In this document: positions 16,560 to 25,737 of the stretch, piece after piece
Position numbering within the stretch: the stretch's first letter is position 1
Layout: each line of letters starts with the position of its first letter
From: Lachnospiraceae bacterium
GTDB taxonomy: Bacteria; Bacillota; Clostridia; Lachnospirales; Lachnospiraceae
Length of the DNA: 59,462 bases
Assembly: GCA_017561085.1 (NCBI GenBank)
Contig: JAFZDQ010000131.1
Span: 1-59,462, forward strand
Direction: 5' to 3'
Program-made: the position numbers and the translations under genes
The notes under the pieces: generated by a model
The model's input: only the letters and a program-made list of their open reading frames with translations
Database searches by the model: none
Told to the model about the DNA's origin: nothing

Positions 16560-17807
16560 TTACAAAAATATACTGTTGAATATCTCAAAAACAAACTGAC
16601 CGATTCCTCGTAAAATAGCTCGTACCTGTCCTTCCTTCTCAGTAACCTCAATATCTCTTAGCACTGACAACCTTATATCCGAATAGTCCCTCATATAAAT
16701 CGTTCCAAACAAGTATTTACCGTCATCCGACAACCAGGTGACTGCATGCTCATACTGTGTTCCTGATTCGTTGTAGCACTGATAAACAATCTTCTCCATC
16801 TCATCAGCACTCTCGCTCTCCTCTAAAAGTGCTCTTGGTACAAAAAAATAAATAGCTTCTGTGTCTGATTCAACTAAATATGCATTATCTAGCACCTGCT
16901 TGGCATTTGAAAATCCACGTCCATTCCAATTGGATGCATTATTCATTTTCTTCGCAGTTAAAGTTATCTTCGCATCACTATCCTTCGGAATGTAATAAAT
17001 TCCATCCTGCTCTCTTAAATCAAACTTAACATATTCTTCATCAATACCACCAAATACTCTGTACTCTCTGATAAAAAGTGATTTCTCTTCAATCCCATAG
17101 GCCAGTGGAAAACCTCCCAAATTTATATTTCTTTCTTTTACCGCTCCATAATCGTCTTTCGAACGATATGAAACAAATAACATTTCCTCATCTCCCAGCG
17201 CCTTTTTCATACCTTCATCATCTATTACCGATAAATCTTCATCTATACAGGAGCATACCGTCTGACTACCATTTTCTGTAAGTATCTGTGCCAAATTAGT
17301 ACCATCATAATATGTATTTACAAGACCATTTTTATTTATTTTCATACTTCCGCGACACGCACCACCATATATACTCCCAATTTCCTCTATCGAAAATCCG
17401 ACTAATTCAGTTGCCTGTTCTTTAATGGCCTGTCGTATCTCCTCTATCTGATAATTATCCATCCCGGCATTTGTTTGTTCCGTGCCGGATATCACAACCA
17501 AAAACTCCTCCTTGTCATATTTCATATGTACCAACACATTCCCTGTTGCCGACGGCCAAAAATCCAGAATTGTAAAACGCGCTAACTTTTCGCATTCTGT
17601 TTCTATCACTTTAGCCTCAATGCCATACTTTTCATAAACATAACAAATCGCATTTTCAGATGCTTGTTTTTTGTATTCTTTCATCTGTAATTTTTCTTCT
17701 CTACTGTAACCACATCCTGAAAAAATGCCACACATTAATAAACAAAACAAAAACAATATACTCTTACAACCCAGTTTATTCAATTTTGCTTTTCTCGTTT
17801 TTTTCAT
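16560..17807 (-). CDS. Lipoprotein of unknown function
   Basis: A 415-residue protein. A basic N-terminus and hydrophobic stretch end in a lipobox, GIFSGC (Cys32), so it is predicted to be exported and lipid-anchored outside the membrane. The mature part resembles no family I recognise. It contains two alpha/beta-like stretches (for example VLVHMKYDKEEFLVVISG) and a late segment YDIRLSVLRDIEVTEKEG-type, here beginning YSDIRLSVLRDIE. The gene is visibly more AT-rich than its neighbours, which may point to recent acquisition. It follows the MBL hydrolase gene by 69 bases on the same strand and could be co-transcribed. No function is proposed. Confidence 0.7.
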   Translation of the reverse strand: MKKTRKAKLNKLGCKSILFLFCLLMCGIFSGCGYSREEKLQMKEYKKQASENAICYVYEKYGIEAKVIETECEKLARFTILDFWPSATGNVLVHMKYDKEEFLVVISGTEQTNAGMDNYQIEEIRQAIKEQATELVGFSIEEIGSIYGGACRGSMKINKNGLVNTYYDGTNLAQILTENGSQTVCSCIDEDLSVIDDEGMKKALGDEEMLFVSYRSKDDYGAVKERNINLGGFPLAYGIEEKSLFIREYRVFGGIDEEYVKFDLREQDGIYYIPKDSDAKITLTAKKMNNASNWNGRGFSNAKQVLDNAYLVESDTEAIYFFVPRALLEESESADEMEKIVYQCYNESGTQYEHAVTWLSDDGKYLFGTIYMRDYSDIRLSVLRDIEVTEKEGQVRAILRGIGQFVFEIFNSIFL

Positions 17808-17876
17808 ATAAATTTTCCTATCCCTTTTTCTCAGTTAACAACAATCATAACAGGAAACAGCATCAAACTATCACCT

Positions 17877-18485
17877 TCAAAGTTTCTTCTCATTCGCATG
17901 GGCATAATAAATCAGCTTAGGCTTATACCCCAAAACCTTTTCCCAATCTGCTTTCAACTTAACATTTTCTTCATAAGCAGCCAGGTAATCAACCGGTTCC
18001 AAATCGCCTACCAGACATACCCCATTATCCAACACTAACGATATACTGTCCTCACTGTGGCTTGTTGTAGCGATGATTTCTCCTTCAATGCCCATATCCT
18101 TCAAAAATTGCCTACTCGCCAGACAGCTAATCACTGTCGCTGCTCCTTCCTTAATAGGCTCATAATTTAATCGTTTATCTCTGCTGAAAATTTCATCAGA
18201 AAAATGGATTTGTGCGCATTGGGTATCCGCCACAAGAAGCTTTACGCCTTGCTTCATTAATTCGCTAACAAGGCCAATATGGTCCGGATGATAATGGGTA
18301 GCCAAAACATACAAGATTTCACTTACCTTTATATTTTGTTTTTTCAAGGCTGCATAAAACGCAGGCATTGTTCCCGCATAATCGGTATCAACCAGCAAAT
18401 ATCCGCTTTTTCCCTGAAGTAAAAAGGTATTTGTATTCCCGTACTTTAATTTTGTTACCATAAATGTATTCACCTGCCACTTCAA
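17877..18485 (-). CDS. MBL-fold metallo-hydrolase
   Basis: A 202-residue metallo-beta-lactamase-fold protein. The metal site THYHPDHIG (His64, His66, Asp68, His69) is complete, VDTDYAG (about 32-38) precedes it, and TSHSEDSISLVL and LVGDLEP supply the later ligands. It ends at LIYYAHANEKKL, where the last His would close the di-metal site. Members of this subgroup hydrolyse thioesters, lactones or similar bonds; the substrate cannot be read from the sequence. No signal peptide is present, so it is cytoplasmic. It is divergent from the glutamine-amidotransferase-like gene at 18560, with a 74-base gap that must hold both promoters. Confidence 0.88.
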   Translation of the reverse strand: MKWQVNTFMVTKLKYGNTNTFLLQGKSGYLLVDTDYAGTMPAFYAALKKQNIKVSEILYVLATHYHPDHIGLVSELMKQGVKLLVADTQCAQIHFSDEIFSRDKRLNYEPIKEGAATVISCLASRQFLKDMGIEGEIIATTSHSEDSISLVLDNGVCLVGDLEPVDYLAAYEENVKLKADWEKVLGYKPKLIYYAHANEKKL

Positions 18486-18559
18486 ATTCCCCGCACTATT
18501 TTTATCTTAAATTTTCCCTCTCCCGCATATACTGTTAGAAACCCCAAAAGGACTCTCCC

Positions 18560-19210
18560 GTGAAAAATATATTTATTGCCGGTTATCCGGAGCTTACTGC
18601 TAACTACGAACAGGCCCTTACTTCTTTAGGCGCCGCCTGTCATACAGCCCTTTCCCTGCCGGATCCATCCGCTTATGATGCCCTCATCCTGCCGGGCGGC
18701 GGCGATATTGCCCCCAATCTCTTCGGACAAATGAATTACGGCTCACACAAAATCGATGCCACGCTGGACCGCTTGCAACTGGCCATTTTAAAAAGCTTCG
18801 TTGCCGATAAAAAACCGGTTTTGGGCATTTGTAAAGGCATGCAGCTGATTAATGTTTTTTTCGGCGGGGATATCTGTCAGCATCTTCTGTCAGCGCCCGC
18901 CCACGAATACAACACAGAAACCGGGCAGGATGCAATTCACGAAACCCGCGCCTTCCCCGGCAGCTTCCTTCATAAACTGTACGGAGAACGGTTCTGCGTA
19001 AACAGTGCCCACCATCAGGGCGTGGAGCTGCCCGGAAATAATATCCGCTACATCCAGTACGCGACGGATGATGTGCCGGAAGGCCTGTTTCATACTTATC
19101 TGCCCATCTGGGGCGTCCAGTGGCATCCGGAGCGGATGTGCTTTTCACACAAAAGAGCGGATACCGTGGATGGTTCTCTCCTTCTGTCCGCTTTCCTTCT
19201 ACAGTCCTGA
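18560..19210 (+). CDS. Gamma-glutamyl-gamma-aminobutyrate hydrolase family protein (peptidase C26)
   Basis: A 216-residue class I glutamine-amidotransferase-fold protein. ALILPGGGDIAPNLFGQ (41-57) is the oxyanion strand, VLGICKGMQLINVFFGGDI holds the nucleophile Cys91, and WGVQWHPER (184-192) supplies His189 and Glu191. The triad is therefore intact. The family includes PuuD, which hydrolyses gamma-glutamyl amide bonds, and other C26 peptidases. This copy is shorter than PuuD (about 254), so substrate identity is open. It is a plus-strand single gene between minus-strand genes, convergent with bioY. No clear terminator is seen in the 49-base gap. Confidence 0.88.
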   Translation: MKNIFIAGYPELTANYEQALTSLGAACHTALSLPDPSAYDALILPGGGDIAPNLFGQMNYGSHKIDATLDRLQLAILKSFVADKKPVLGICKGMQLINVFFGGDICQHLLSAPAHEYNTETGQDAIHETRAFPGSFLHKLYGERFCVNSAHHQGVELPGNNIRYIQYATDDVPEGLFHTYLPIWGVQWHPERMCFSHKRADTVDGSLLLSAFLLQS

Positions 19211-19259
19211 CGAAACGGTAAGTTTCCACATGTTTCAGATGCAGAACTGCAGGCTTTCC

Positions 19260-19808
19260 TTATGCTGTCCTGACAAAGGGCAGCAGCCGCTTTCTTGTCA
19301 GCATTACAAGTCCAATCTTAATCAAATCGGGAATCACATAAGGTACCACACAATAAAGCAAAACGCCCATGACACCTGTCGCGCCGATGCTGTTTCCAAA
19401 AAGAAATACAATCCAAAGGGTTCCCACCAGATAACAGCATAAAAGACCGACTACCATTGAAAGGAAAAATGCTTTTTTGCTTTTTCCGAATAACCGCTCC
19501 ATCCCCCACATTACAAGGGCTGCTGCCAAAAATCCGATGAGGTACCCGCCTGTCGGTCCGAAAAGTACCCCCACGCCTCCGGTAAATCCGGAAAAAACAG
19601 GAAGCCCCACAAGTCCCAAAAGCAGGTATAAAAAAACGGCAATGGTCCCTTTTCTGCCTCCCAGAACACCCACTGCCAAAAACACCCCAAACGTCTGCAG
19701 GGTAAAGGGCACAGCCATGGGAATTACAATCCACGCGCAAACAGCCATTACCACTGCAAAAAGGGCAATATAAACCATATCAAATGTTTTTTTCTTCGCA
19801 TCTTTCAT
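19260..19808 (-). CDS. bioY: BioY family biotin transporter (ECF S component)
   Basis: A 182-residue integral membrane protein with about six helices. MAVPFTLQTFGVFLAVGVLGGRKG and GLVGLPVFSGFTGGVGVLFG followed by PTGGYLIGF are the diagnostic BioY sequences that bind biotin. It is the substrate-capture subunit of an energy-coupling-factor transporter; no EcfA or EcfT gene is in the window, so it probably shares a general ECF module or works alone. It lies 11 bases after the HExxH protein gene on the same strand, likely within the ABC-F / HExxH / bioY run. No biotin-repressor operator was recognised. Confidence 0.95.
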   Translation of the reverse strand: MKDAKKKTFDMVYIALFAVVMAVCAWIVIPMAVPFTLQTFGVFLAVGVLGGRKGTIAVFLYLLLGLVGLPVFSGFTGGVGVLFGPTGGYLIGFLAAALVMWGMERLFGKSKKAFFLSMVVGLLCCYLVGTLWIVFLFGNSIGATGVMGVLLYCVVPYVIPDLIKIGLVMLTRKRLLPFVRTA

Positions 19809-19819
19809 ACTGATAATCC

Positions 19820-20482
19820 CTATATCTGTTTCAGGATATATTCCACATCCTCCGTGCGGATATATCCTACTTTATGATAAGAAAAACCTAAGCTGGTTTC
19901 TATCACCCGATATCCCTTTTTCAGATACTCACCAAATCCGAAATAAACCGCGGCGGTATCCGTAAATACTTCATTCTCCAGTGCATCCCTTTTAGACACA
20001 CCATTATAAAACAAAAACAAATGCATCACCTCATGGGCAAGCACTGCGGTAAGTACATCCAAGTTGTAATAGGAATGCACCTGCAGGCGGATGGTGGTAA
20101 ACGCCCCGTTGGTGTGGATGTTTCCGGCATACGCCTTGGTTTCATCATCCGTAAGAACCAACTTGATATAACTGCCGTCGATGCCCATATACTTTGTTAT
20201 ATCACAAAGCAGTTCCTTTAACAAATCCGGGTCTGTTAAATTTCCGGAAAGTCTCCTTTCAAGGTCCTCCGGCATATAATAGACCGGACGTGCATAGGGA
20301 AATTTCTTCTTAAGAAGAGCCAGGCTTTCATCAATCTCTTCCCTGTTGATTTTGCCGTGCGCTCCCGTCGGAACCGGCATCTTCTTAAGGACAAACCGCC
20401 GGAACAAAAAGATAATAAATCCGATAAATGTTAAGATTTCACAAATATCCCCTAAGGATAAATTCGTCAAATAATGCCACAT
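19820..20482 (-). CDS. Membrane-anchored putative zinc metallopeptidase (HExxH)
   Basis: A 220-residue protein. The ATG at 20482 is used because AGAGGA precedes it. The longer reading would begin with TTG inside the last codons of the upstream gene. One membrane helix lies near residues 12-27, followed by a cytoplasmic or outer domain. AHEVMH (His150, Glu151, His154) is a zinc-peptidase motif. ENEVFTDTAAVYFGFG (169-184) supplies a downstream acidic ligand in the gluzincin style. The substrate is unknown. It sits 7 bases after the ABC-F gene and 11 before bioY, so the three are probably one transcript. The catalytic inference rests on motif spacing only. Confidence 0.72.
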   Translation of the reverse strand: MWHYLTNLSLGDICEILTFIGFIIFLFRRFVLKKMPVPTGAHGKINREEIDESLALLKKKFPYARPVYYMPEDLERRLSGNLTDPDLLKELLCDITKYMGIDGSYIKLVLTDDETKAYAGNIHTNGAFTTIRLQVHSYYNLDVLTAVLAHEVMHLFLFYNGVSKRDALENEVFTDTAAVYFGFGEYLKKGYRVIETSLGFSYHKVGYIRTEDVEYILKQI

Positions 20483-20489
20483 AGTTCCT

Positions 20490-22310
20490 CTACTGCGCGT
20501 CAATCTGCGCCTTCAAATCCTCTAAATACATCCACCTGTCCATCTTCTCTTCCAAGAGACTCTCTGCCTGCGATTTTTCTTCCATCAGCTTTGAGAGCTT
20601 CACAAAATCCGTGGAAACTGTTAAAATCTGTGCTTCCAGCTGCTCTATTTTTTCTTCCAGAGAAGCAATTTCGCTTTCTATGGTCTCGTAGTCCCTTTGT
20701 TCTTTGTAGGAAAACTTCAGCTTCGTCTCATGTTTCTTCCAGGACTTGTCGGTTTCGGACTTTTCCTTCTTTTCTTTCTTCGCTGCCTCCTGGCCAAGTT
20801 CGTTTTTCGCACTGACCTTGGCATGATAGTCGGTATAATTTCCTTCATACTGACAAATCTGCCCGTCCTCTTCAAAGGCAAAAATCCGGTTCACGATACG
20901 GTCTAAAAAGTACCGGTCATGGGATACGGTAATCACAATCCCCTGAAACTGGTCCAGATAATCCTCCAAAACCGTCAAGGTAGAAATATCCAAGTCATTG
21001 GTGGGCTCGTCCAATATCAGAACATTAGGCGCCTTCATCAGTACCTTTAACAGATAAAGGCGGCGTCTTTCCCCGCCGGATAAGGTCTTAAGTAATCCAT
21101 ACTGGTCCTTGCCTTCAAATAAAAACCGCTCCAGCATCATGGATGCAGAAATACTTCCTTCACTGGTCTGTATATACTCCGCCTGGTCCTTGATGTAATC
21201 AATCACCTTTTGATTGGGCGGCATTTCTTCTTCATTAATTTCCTGGGAATAATAACCGATTTTCACGGTCTGACCGATGAAAATCTCTCCCGCATCGGGT
21301 GCTTCCTCCCCGATAATCATCTTTAGCAGGGTGGTCTTCCCGCTTCCGTTTTTACCGACAAATCCAACCCTGTCACCTTTTAAAAACAGATAGGAAAAAT
21401 TCTCTATCAGCTTCTTTTCACCATATGCTTTGGAAATATTGGCAATTTCTACGGTCCGGTTTCCTAATCTCTCGGAAACGGAACCAAGTACCACTTGTCC
21501 GTCCGATACGGGCCCCTGCGCGTTCTTAAGCTCTTCATAACGCTCTAATCTGGCCTTTTGCTTGGTGGTACGGGCTCTTGCCCCGCGTCTGACCCACTCT
21601 AACTCTTTCCGCAGGATGGACTGTCTTTTGCGTTCACTTGCCCGCTGGTCTTCCTCCCTTGCGGCCTTACGCTCCAAAAAGCCTTCATAGTTGGCCTGAT
21701 AGGAATAAATTTTCCCTTTGTCAATTTCGATAATCCGGTTCACCACGCTGTCCAGGAAATAGCGGTCATGGGTAATCATAACCACTGCGCCCCTGCGCTG
21801 CTTTAACTGTTCTTCCAACCAGTCTGCCATGTCCGCATCCAGGTGGTTTGTGGGCTCGTCCAAAACCAGAAGGTCCGCATCCGTTAAAAGACTTGCCACC
21901 AGTGCCAGACGCTTTCTTTGACCGCCGGATAAAATACCGCATTTTTCCTCAAAATCGGTGACCTGCAGCTTAGTCAGCATGGCTTTCCCTCTGGTCTCAA
22001 GGACACCGGTATCTTCTACAGACTTACTTCCCGCTCTGGCAATCCGAAGAAGAGCCTCAAGAACAGTCTCTTCCTCAAAAAAAGACGGATGCTGGGGCAG
22101 ATAACTGCAAATCAAATGATTTGCCATGGTAACAGTCCCTTCATCCACTTCTTCTAATCCTGCGATTATTTTAAGAAGGGTAGACTTACCGGTACCGTTG
22201 ATACCGATAATGCCTACCTTCTCTCCGTCCTGTAGATAGAAAGAAGCCTCGTCAAACAGTTTTCTTTCTCCATATGCTTTTGTCACATTCTCTACAGATA
22301 AAATATTCAT
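20490..22310 (-). CDS. ABC-F family ATPase (Uup-like)
   Basis: A 606-residue protein with two fused ATP-binding cassettes and no membrane segments. The first has Walker A GINGTGKS (36-43) and signature LSGGQRKRLALV; the second has GKNGSGKTTLLK and LSGGERRRLYLL. Both have DEPTNHLD / DEPTNDLD Walker B ends. The linker between the cassettes (EDQRASERKRQSILRKELEWVRRGA) is the ribosome-contacting arm-type region of ABC-F proteins. A charged coiled coil (from about 520) is the Uup-type C-terminal extension. ABC-F proteins act on the ribosome or its assembly rather than in transport. The exact subfamily is uncertain. It is probably the first gene of a run with the HExxH protein and bioY. Confidence 0.92.
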   Translation of the reverse strand: MNILSVENVTKAYGERKLFDEASFYLQDGEKVGIIGINGTGKSTLLKIIAGLEEVDEGTVTMANHLICSYLPQHPSFFEEETVLEALLRIARAGSKSVEDTGVLETRGKAMLTKLQVTDFEEKCGILSGGQRKRLALVASLLTDADLLVLDEPTNHLDADMADWLEEQLKQRRGAVVMITHDRYFLDSVVNRIIEIDKGKIYSYQANYEGFLERKAAREEDQRASERKRQSILRKELEWVRRGARARTTKQKARLERYEELKNAQGPVSDGQVVLGSVSERLGNRTVEIANISKAYGEKKLIENFSYLFLKGDRVGFVGKNGSGKTTLLKMIIGEEAPDAGEIFIGQTVKIGYYSQEINEEEMPPNQKVIDYIKDQAEYIQTSEGSISASMMLERFLFEGKDQYGLLKTLSGGERRRLYLLKVLMKAPNVLILDEPTNDLDISTLTVLEDYLDQFQGIVITVSHDRYFLDRIVNRIFAFEEDGQICQYEGNYTDYHAKVSAKNELGQEAAKKEKKEKSETDKSWKKHETKLKFSYKEQRDYETIESEIASLEEKIEQLEAQILTVSTDFVKLSKLMEEKSQAESLLEEKMDRWMYLEDLKAQIDAQ

Positions 22311-22377
22311 TCTATATTTCTTTTCCGATTACTTTACTTTTTAGTCAAATTCTGACTGACTTTCTTACGCGCTTATC

Positions 22378-23511
22378 TTATTTGCCCGCTGCTGCGTCCA
22401 AATCTTCCTGGGCACGTGCCAAATCCTCACGGATGGAAATCTGCTGAGGACAAACGGATTCACACATACCGCAACCGATACAGTTCTTGGGTTTCTGTGC
22501 ATCACTGATGCCTGCTTCCCAGCTCCACTTTACTACGCCGTAGTTCTGATAAGCATAGTAGGTATTCCATGCACGGAAACATCCGGGAATATCTACACCG
22601 GCGGGACAAGGCATACAATAGCTGCAGCCTGTACAACCGTTCTGTACTCTCGCCTGTAATGCTTCTCTTACTTCCTTCACACAGGTCTGTTCTTCCTCTG
22701 ATAAAGGAACAAATTCGCCAAAGGTCTTTAAGTTGTCTTCTACCTGTTCCATATTGGACATACCGCTTAAGATCACCTTACAGTTGGGAAGGCTTCCTAC
22801 CCAGCGCAGTGCAAAGGATGCTGTGGAAGCATCGGGATCAAGTGCGCGGAATTTCGCGGTAATGTCTCCCGGTAATACTGCCAAAGAACCGCCCTTAATG
22901 GGTTCCATGATGATAAGCGGAATACCCTTTTCTTCTGCAAGTGCATAGCCCTTCATACCGGCCTGTTCATCCACATCCATGTAGTTTAACTGGATCTGTA
23001 CAAAATCCCAGTCTTTATAATTAATCATTTCTTCAAAAGCTTCATAGCCGTCATGGAAAGAAAAGCCCAGGTTCTTAATCTTGCCTTCTGCCTTTAACTG
23101 TTCCAGTCTCTCTACGCAGCCGATTGCAACCATTTCGTCAAAACGCTGCTTATTCATGGCATGAAGTAAATAAAAATCGATATAATCTGTCTGTAATTTT
23201 TCAAGCTGTTCGTTTAAGTATTTGTCTACATCTTCAACGGTTTTTACAAACCATACGGGAAGCTTGGTTGCAAGATAGAAGGAACTTCTGTCGTATTTCT
23301 TCATAATCTTACCAACTACCAGTTCACTCTTTCCGTCATGATAAGGGTACGCGGTGTCAATGTAATTTACGCCTGCTGCCATAGCCTTATCAATCATGGC
23401 TTCTGTCTGTACTTCATCAATGCTTCCGTCAGGATTACAGGGAAAACGCATACATCCGAAGCCGAGTAAGGATGTTTCAATTCCGAGTTTGTCCATTTTT
23501 CTCATTTCCAT
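22378..23511 (-). CDS. Aldo/keto reductase with C-terminal ferredoxin domain
   Basis: A 377-residue fusion. Residues 1-280 form an aldo-keto reductase TIM barrel: LGFGCMRFPCN, YIDTAYPYHDGKSE (catalytic Asp and Tyr region), ATKLP (Lys) and LLHAM (His). The C-terminus has two iron-sulfur motifs, CTGCSYCMPCPAGVDIP (from 293) and CIGCGMCESVCP (from 344), for two 4Fe-4S clusters. Such fusions are common in anaerobes and probably couple NAD(P)H chemistry to ferredoxin; the substrate is unknown. It lies 71 bases downstream of the MFS gene, in the same direction, with a 21-bp dyad in the gap, so it may have its own control. Confidence 0.92.
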   Translation of the reverse strand: MEMRKMDKLGIETSLLGFGCMRFPCNPDGSIDEVQTEAMIDKAMAAGVNYIDTAYPYHDGKSELVVGKIMKKYDRSSFYLATKLPVWFVKTVEDVDKYLNEQLEKLQTDYIDFYLLHAMNKQRFDEMVAIGCVERLEQLKAEGKIKNLGFSFHDGYEAFEEMINYKDWDFVQIQLNYMDVDEQAGMKGYALAEEKGIPLIIMEPIKGGSLAVLPGDITAKFRALDPDASTASFALRWVGSLPNCKVILSGMSNMEQVEDNLKTFGEFVPLSEEEQTCVKEVREALQARVQNGCTGCSYCMPCPAGVDIPGCFRAWNTYYAYQNYGVVKWSWEAGISDAQKPKNCIGCGMCESVCPQQISIREDLARAQEDLDAAAGK

Positions 23512-23558
23512 AGTAATTTCACCTCTCCAAATACACTTTTGTAAAATAGTAGGTATAT

Positions 23559-23579
23559 TTTATCACTAGTTATGATAAA
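23559..23579. promoter_or_regulatory. Perfect 7-bp dyad upstream of the aldo/keto reductase gene
   Basis: TTTATCA-CTAGTTA-TGATAAA. It lies 48 bases before the start codon and is not followed by a T run on the gene strand, so an operator is likelier than a terminator. The binding protein is unknown. Confidence 0.4.
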
Positions 23580-23582
23580 AAT

Positions 23583-24773
23583 CTATTCATTATATGCGGT
23601 TTTTCGCCCAAGCAGAAAAATGCCTGCCAGAATCACTACCGGGAAAATGATTGCCACCAAAAGTCCGGGCTTTAAGTTATTGTTACAGGCATTTGCCACC
23701 ATTCCCACTACGGTAGGGCCTCCGGAGCATCCGATGTCTCCGGCAAGGGCCATAAACGCGTACAGGGCAGTTCCTGCCGTAGGCAGTTTCAAGGCTGCCA
23801 CGCTAAAGGTTCCGGGCCAGAAAATACCCACGGAAAATCCGCAAAGGGCACAACCAATCAGTCCCACCACAGGATTCTTTGCAAATACCGCAATCAGATA
23901 ACAAATGATACAAAGCACGCCGCTTCCCATCATCATCTTCTGCAGGGGAAGCTTGTCACTGTATTTTCCGTAAATAGCGCGGGCTGTTCCCATCAAAACG
24001 GCAAAGGCACAGGGACCTGCCAAATCTCCCACGGTCTTGGATACCCGCAGTCCGGATTCTGCAAAAGCAGATGCCCACTGGCTCATGGCCTGCTCAGACG
24101 CACCGGCACAAATCATCACGATAATCAAAAGCCAAAATACCTTTTGCTTGAAAAGACCGCCCACGGACATTTTTTCATGTCCCGAAACGATGGGGTAAAT
24201 GGGTACCAGCATAAAGTAAAAGCAATTCAGGATTGGGATAATCGCCCAAAGAACTGCCATAATCTTCCAGTTTTCAATCCCAAACAGGGTGAAAAACGCG
24301 GTAGACAAAAGCACCACCGCCACGTGTCCCCAACAATAAAAGGAATGTAACAGGCTCATGGCCGCTTCCTTCTTCTCCGTAGGACAAGCCTCAACAATGG
24401 GGCTGATTAATACTTCGATAATACCGCCGCCGATGGCATAGCAAATCACTGCAATCAGGATGCCCGTATAAGCATCCCCAAAAAGTCCCGGCAATACCGC
24501 CATCCCGATTAGTCCTGCCGCTGAAAAAACATGGGCGGCAACAATTGCCTTCCGGTAACCGATTTTATCAATAAACTTGGCTGATAATAAATCCACCAGC
24601 AGCTGTACCGCAAAGTTAATGGTGGTAATCAGCGTAATTTTGTCCAGTGACAACTGATAATTGCTTGCAAACGTAAGAAACAAAAGCGGTGCAAAATTAT
24701 TCACAATTGCCTGGGTAATATAGCCGATATAGCCGGCATATATGGTATGTTCATACGTGAAACGGTGTTTCAT
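23583..24773 (-). CDS. MFS transporter, possibly for an oligosaccharide or sugar
   Basis: A 396-residue major facilitator protein with about 12 hydrophobic helices. The ATG at 24773 is preceded by GGAGAA and starts MKHRFTYEHTIYAGYIG. An upstream reading to 24869 overlaps the previous gene and is unlikely. After helix 2, KFIDKIGYRKAIV is the usual loop 2-3 motif. YGKYSDKLPLQKM marks the matching position in the second half. No substrate residues are recognisable. It is the last gene of the run GH43 / two U32-like proteins / MFS, 61 bases after the second U32-like gene, which suggests a role in moving a sugar or product of that pathway. Confidence 0.85.
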   Translation of the reverse strand: MKHRFTYEHTIYAGYIGYITQAIVNNFAPLLFLTFASNYQLSLDKITLITTINFAVQLLVDLLSAKFIDKIGYRKAIVAAHVFSAAGLIGMAVLPGLFGDAYTGILIAVICYAIGGGIIEVLISPIVEACPTEKKEAAMSLLHSFYCWGHVAVVLLSTAFFTLFGIENWKIMAVLWAIIPILNCFYFMLVPIYPIVSGHEKMSVGGLFKQKVFWLLIIVMICAGASEQAMSQWASAFAESGLRVSKTVGDLAGPCAFAVLMGTARAIYGKYSDKLPLQKMMMGSGVLCIICYLIAVFAKNPVVGLIGCALCGFSVGIFWPGTFSVAALKLPTAGTALYAFMALAGDIGCSGGPTVVGMVANACNNNLKPGLLVAIIFPVVILAGIFLLGRKTAYNE

Positions 24774-24834
24774 AACTATTCTCCAACTATGCAAAGTTCT
24801 TTTCAGGCATTCCTCTGCCTTTTTCCTTTGCAGG

Positions 24835-25728
24835 CTATTTTCTGACCGGTAATTTGGAAAGGGCTGCATCCAATTTCTTTTTGATAAATTCCCTCTCTTC
24901 GTCCTTTACCAAATAATACAGATAGGATTCTATCACCATTTCCATGGGAAGTCCTCTTCCTACGAGTTTAAAGTTCACAAAGCCTCTGTCAATGTAAGAA
25001 GGCAATTCTTCCTTACTGATAAAGGAAGGTCTCTTTTTACATTCCTTAAAGGCAGGAACGGTCTTTCTGTTGGGACAGTCAAAGGTGGTTCCCCTACTAA
25101 AGGTAAGCTGCATCAGGGACTCATCCCGATAGTGCGCCGTCCGCTTGGGACAATTGCTGTAGCAAATTTCGTCCACCAGAATTTCTATCCGGGACGCCTC
25201 CGGCGTAAGGGCAGAAAGCACCGTTTCATCGTGATTTAAATCATAGTCAAGGACTGCCATCAGATAATCCTTCGACAGTTCCTTCTTAAGCGTTTCCAAA
25301 TCCGTAATCCGCTTGGTCGTAGAGGAAATATACTGATAGTCCGGGTATTTTTCCCTCAGATAATCCTCTAACACCTGCGTATTGACCAGCACCTGATTTT
25401 TGCCGTTATTGGCAATATCCATAATCAGGTTACAATAGGTATCGTTAACATGCTTCTCTTCCAAAAGGGAGTTGGTCCAGGTAAAGCGCACCGGCACGCC
25501 GAAACGGTTGTAGGTAGAAATAATTTTTTCCATGTCCTGCTTGGCAGTTACGCCAAAAACCGCCCTTCCGCCGTTCCAGATGGCGCCCGGAAAGGTACCG
25601 TATACACTGCCGACCTTGTAACCGTCTTCAAACTTATCCGGATACTCCTTCATTAAGTTGATGATAACCTGATTCAAATAAAAGAAATAATAAAATCCGG
25701 GCAAATGCCAGTAAACTTCTCGGCTCAT
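24835..25728 (-). CDS. U32-peptidase-like TIM-barrel protein, copy 2
   Basis: A 297-residue cytoplasmic protein, about 40 percent identical by eye to its neighbour at 25738. Shared blocks are HLPGFYYFFYLNQ, GSVYGTFPGAIWNGGR, GVPVRFTWTNSLL, ILVDEICYSNCPKRTAHY and NFKLVGRG. The last resembles the FKIEGR motif of U32 peptidases and UbiU/UbiV proteins. Three cysteines (CYSNC and FDCPNR) lie where U32-related proteins bind an iron-sulfur cluster. The usual U32 protease signature is not seen. Function is unknown; the position between GH43 and MFS genes suggests a link to xylan-derived compounds. It follows copy 1 by 9 bases. The call is a distant family resemblance. Confidence 0.5.
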   Translation of the reverse strand: MSREVYWHLPGFYYFFYLNQVIINLMKEYPDKFEDGYKVGSVYGTFPGAIWNGGRAVFGVTAKQDMEKIISTYNRFGVPVRFTWTNSLLEEKHVNDTYCNLIMDIANNGKNQVLVNTQVLEDYLREKYPDYQYISSTTKRITDLETLKKELSKDYLMAVLDYDLNHDETVLSALTPEASRIEILVDEICYSNCPKRTAHYRDESLMQLTFSRGTTFDCPNRKTVPAFKECKKRPSFISKEELPSYIDRGFVNFKLVGRGLPMEMVIESYLYYLVKDEEREFIKKKLDAALSKLPVRK

Positions 25729-25737
25729 ACGCTCTCC

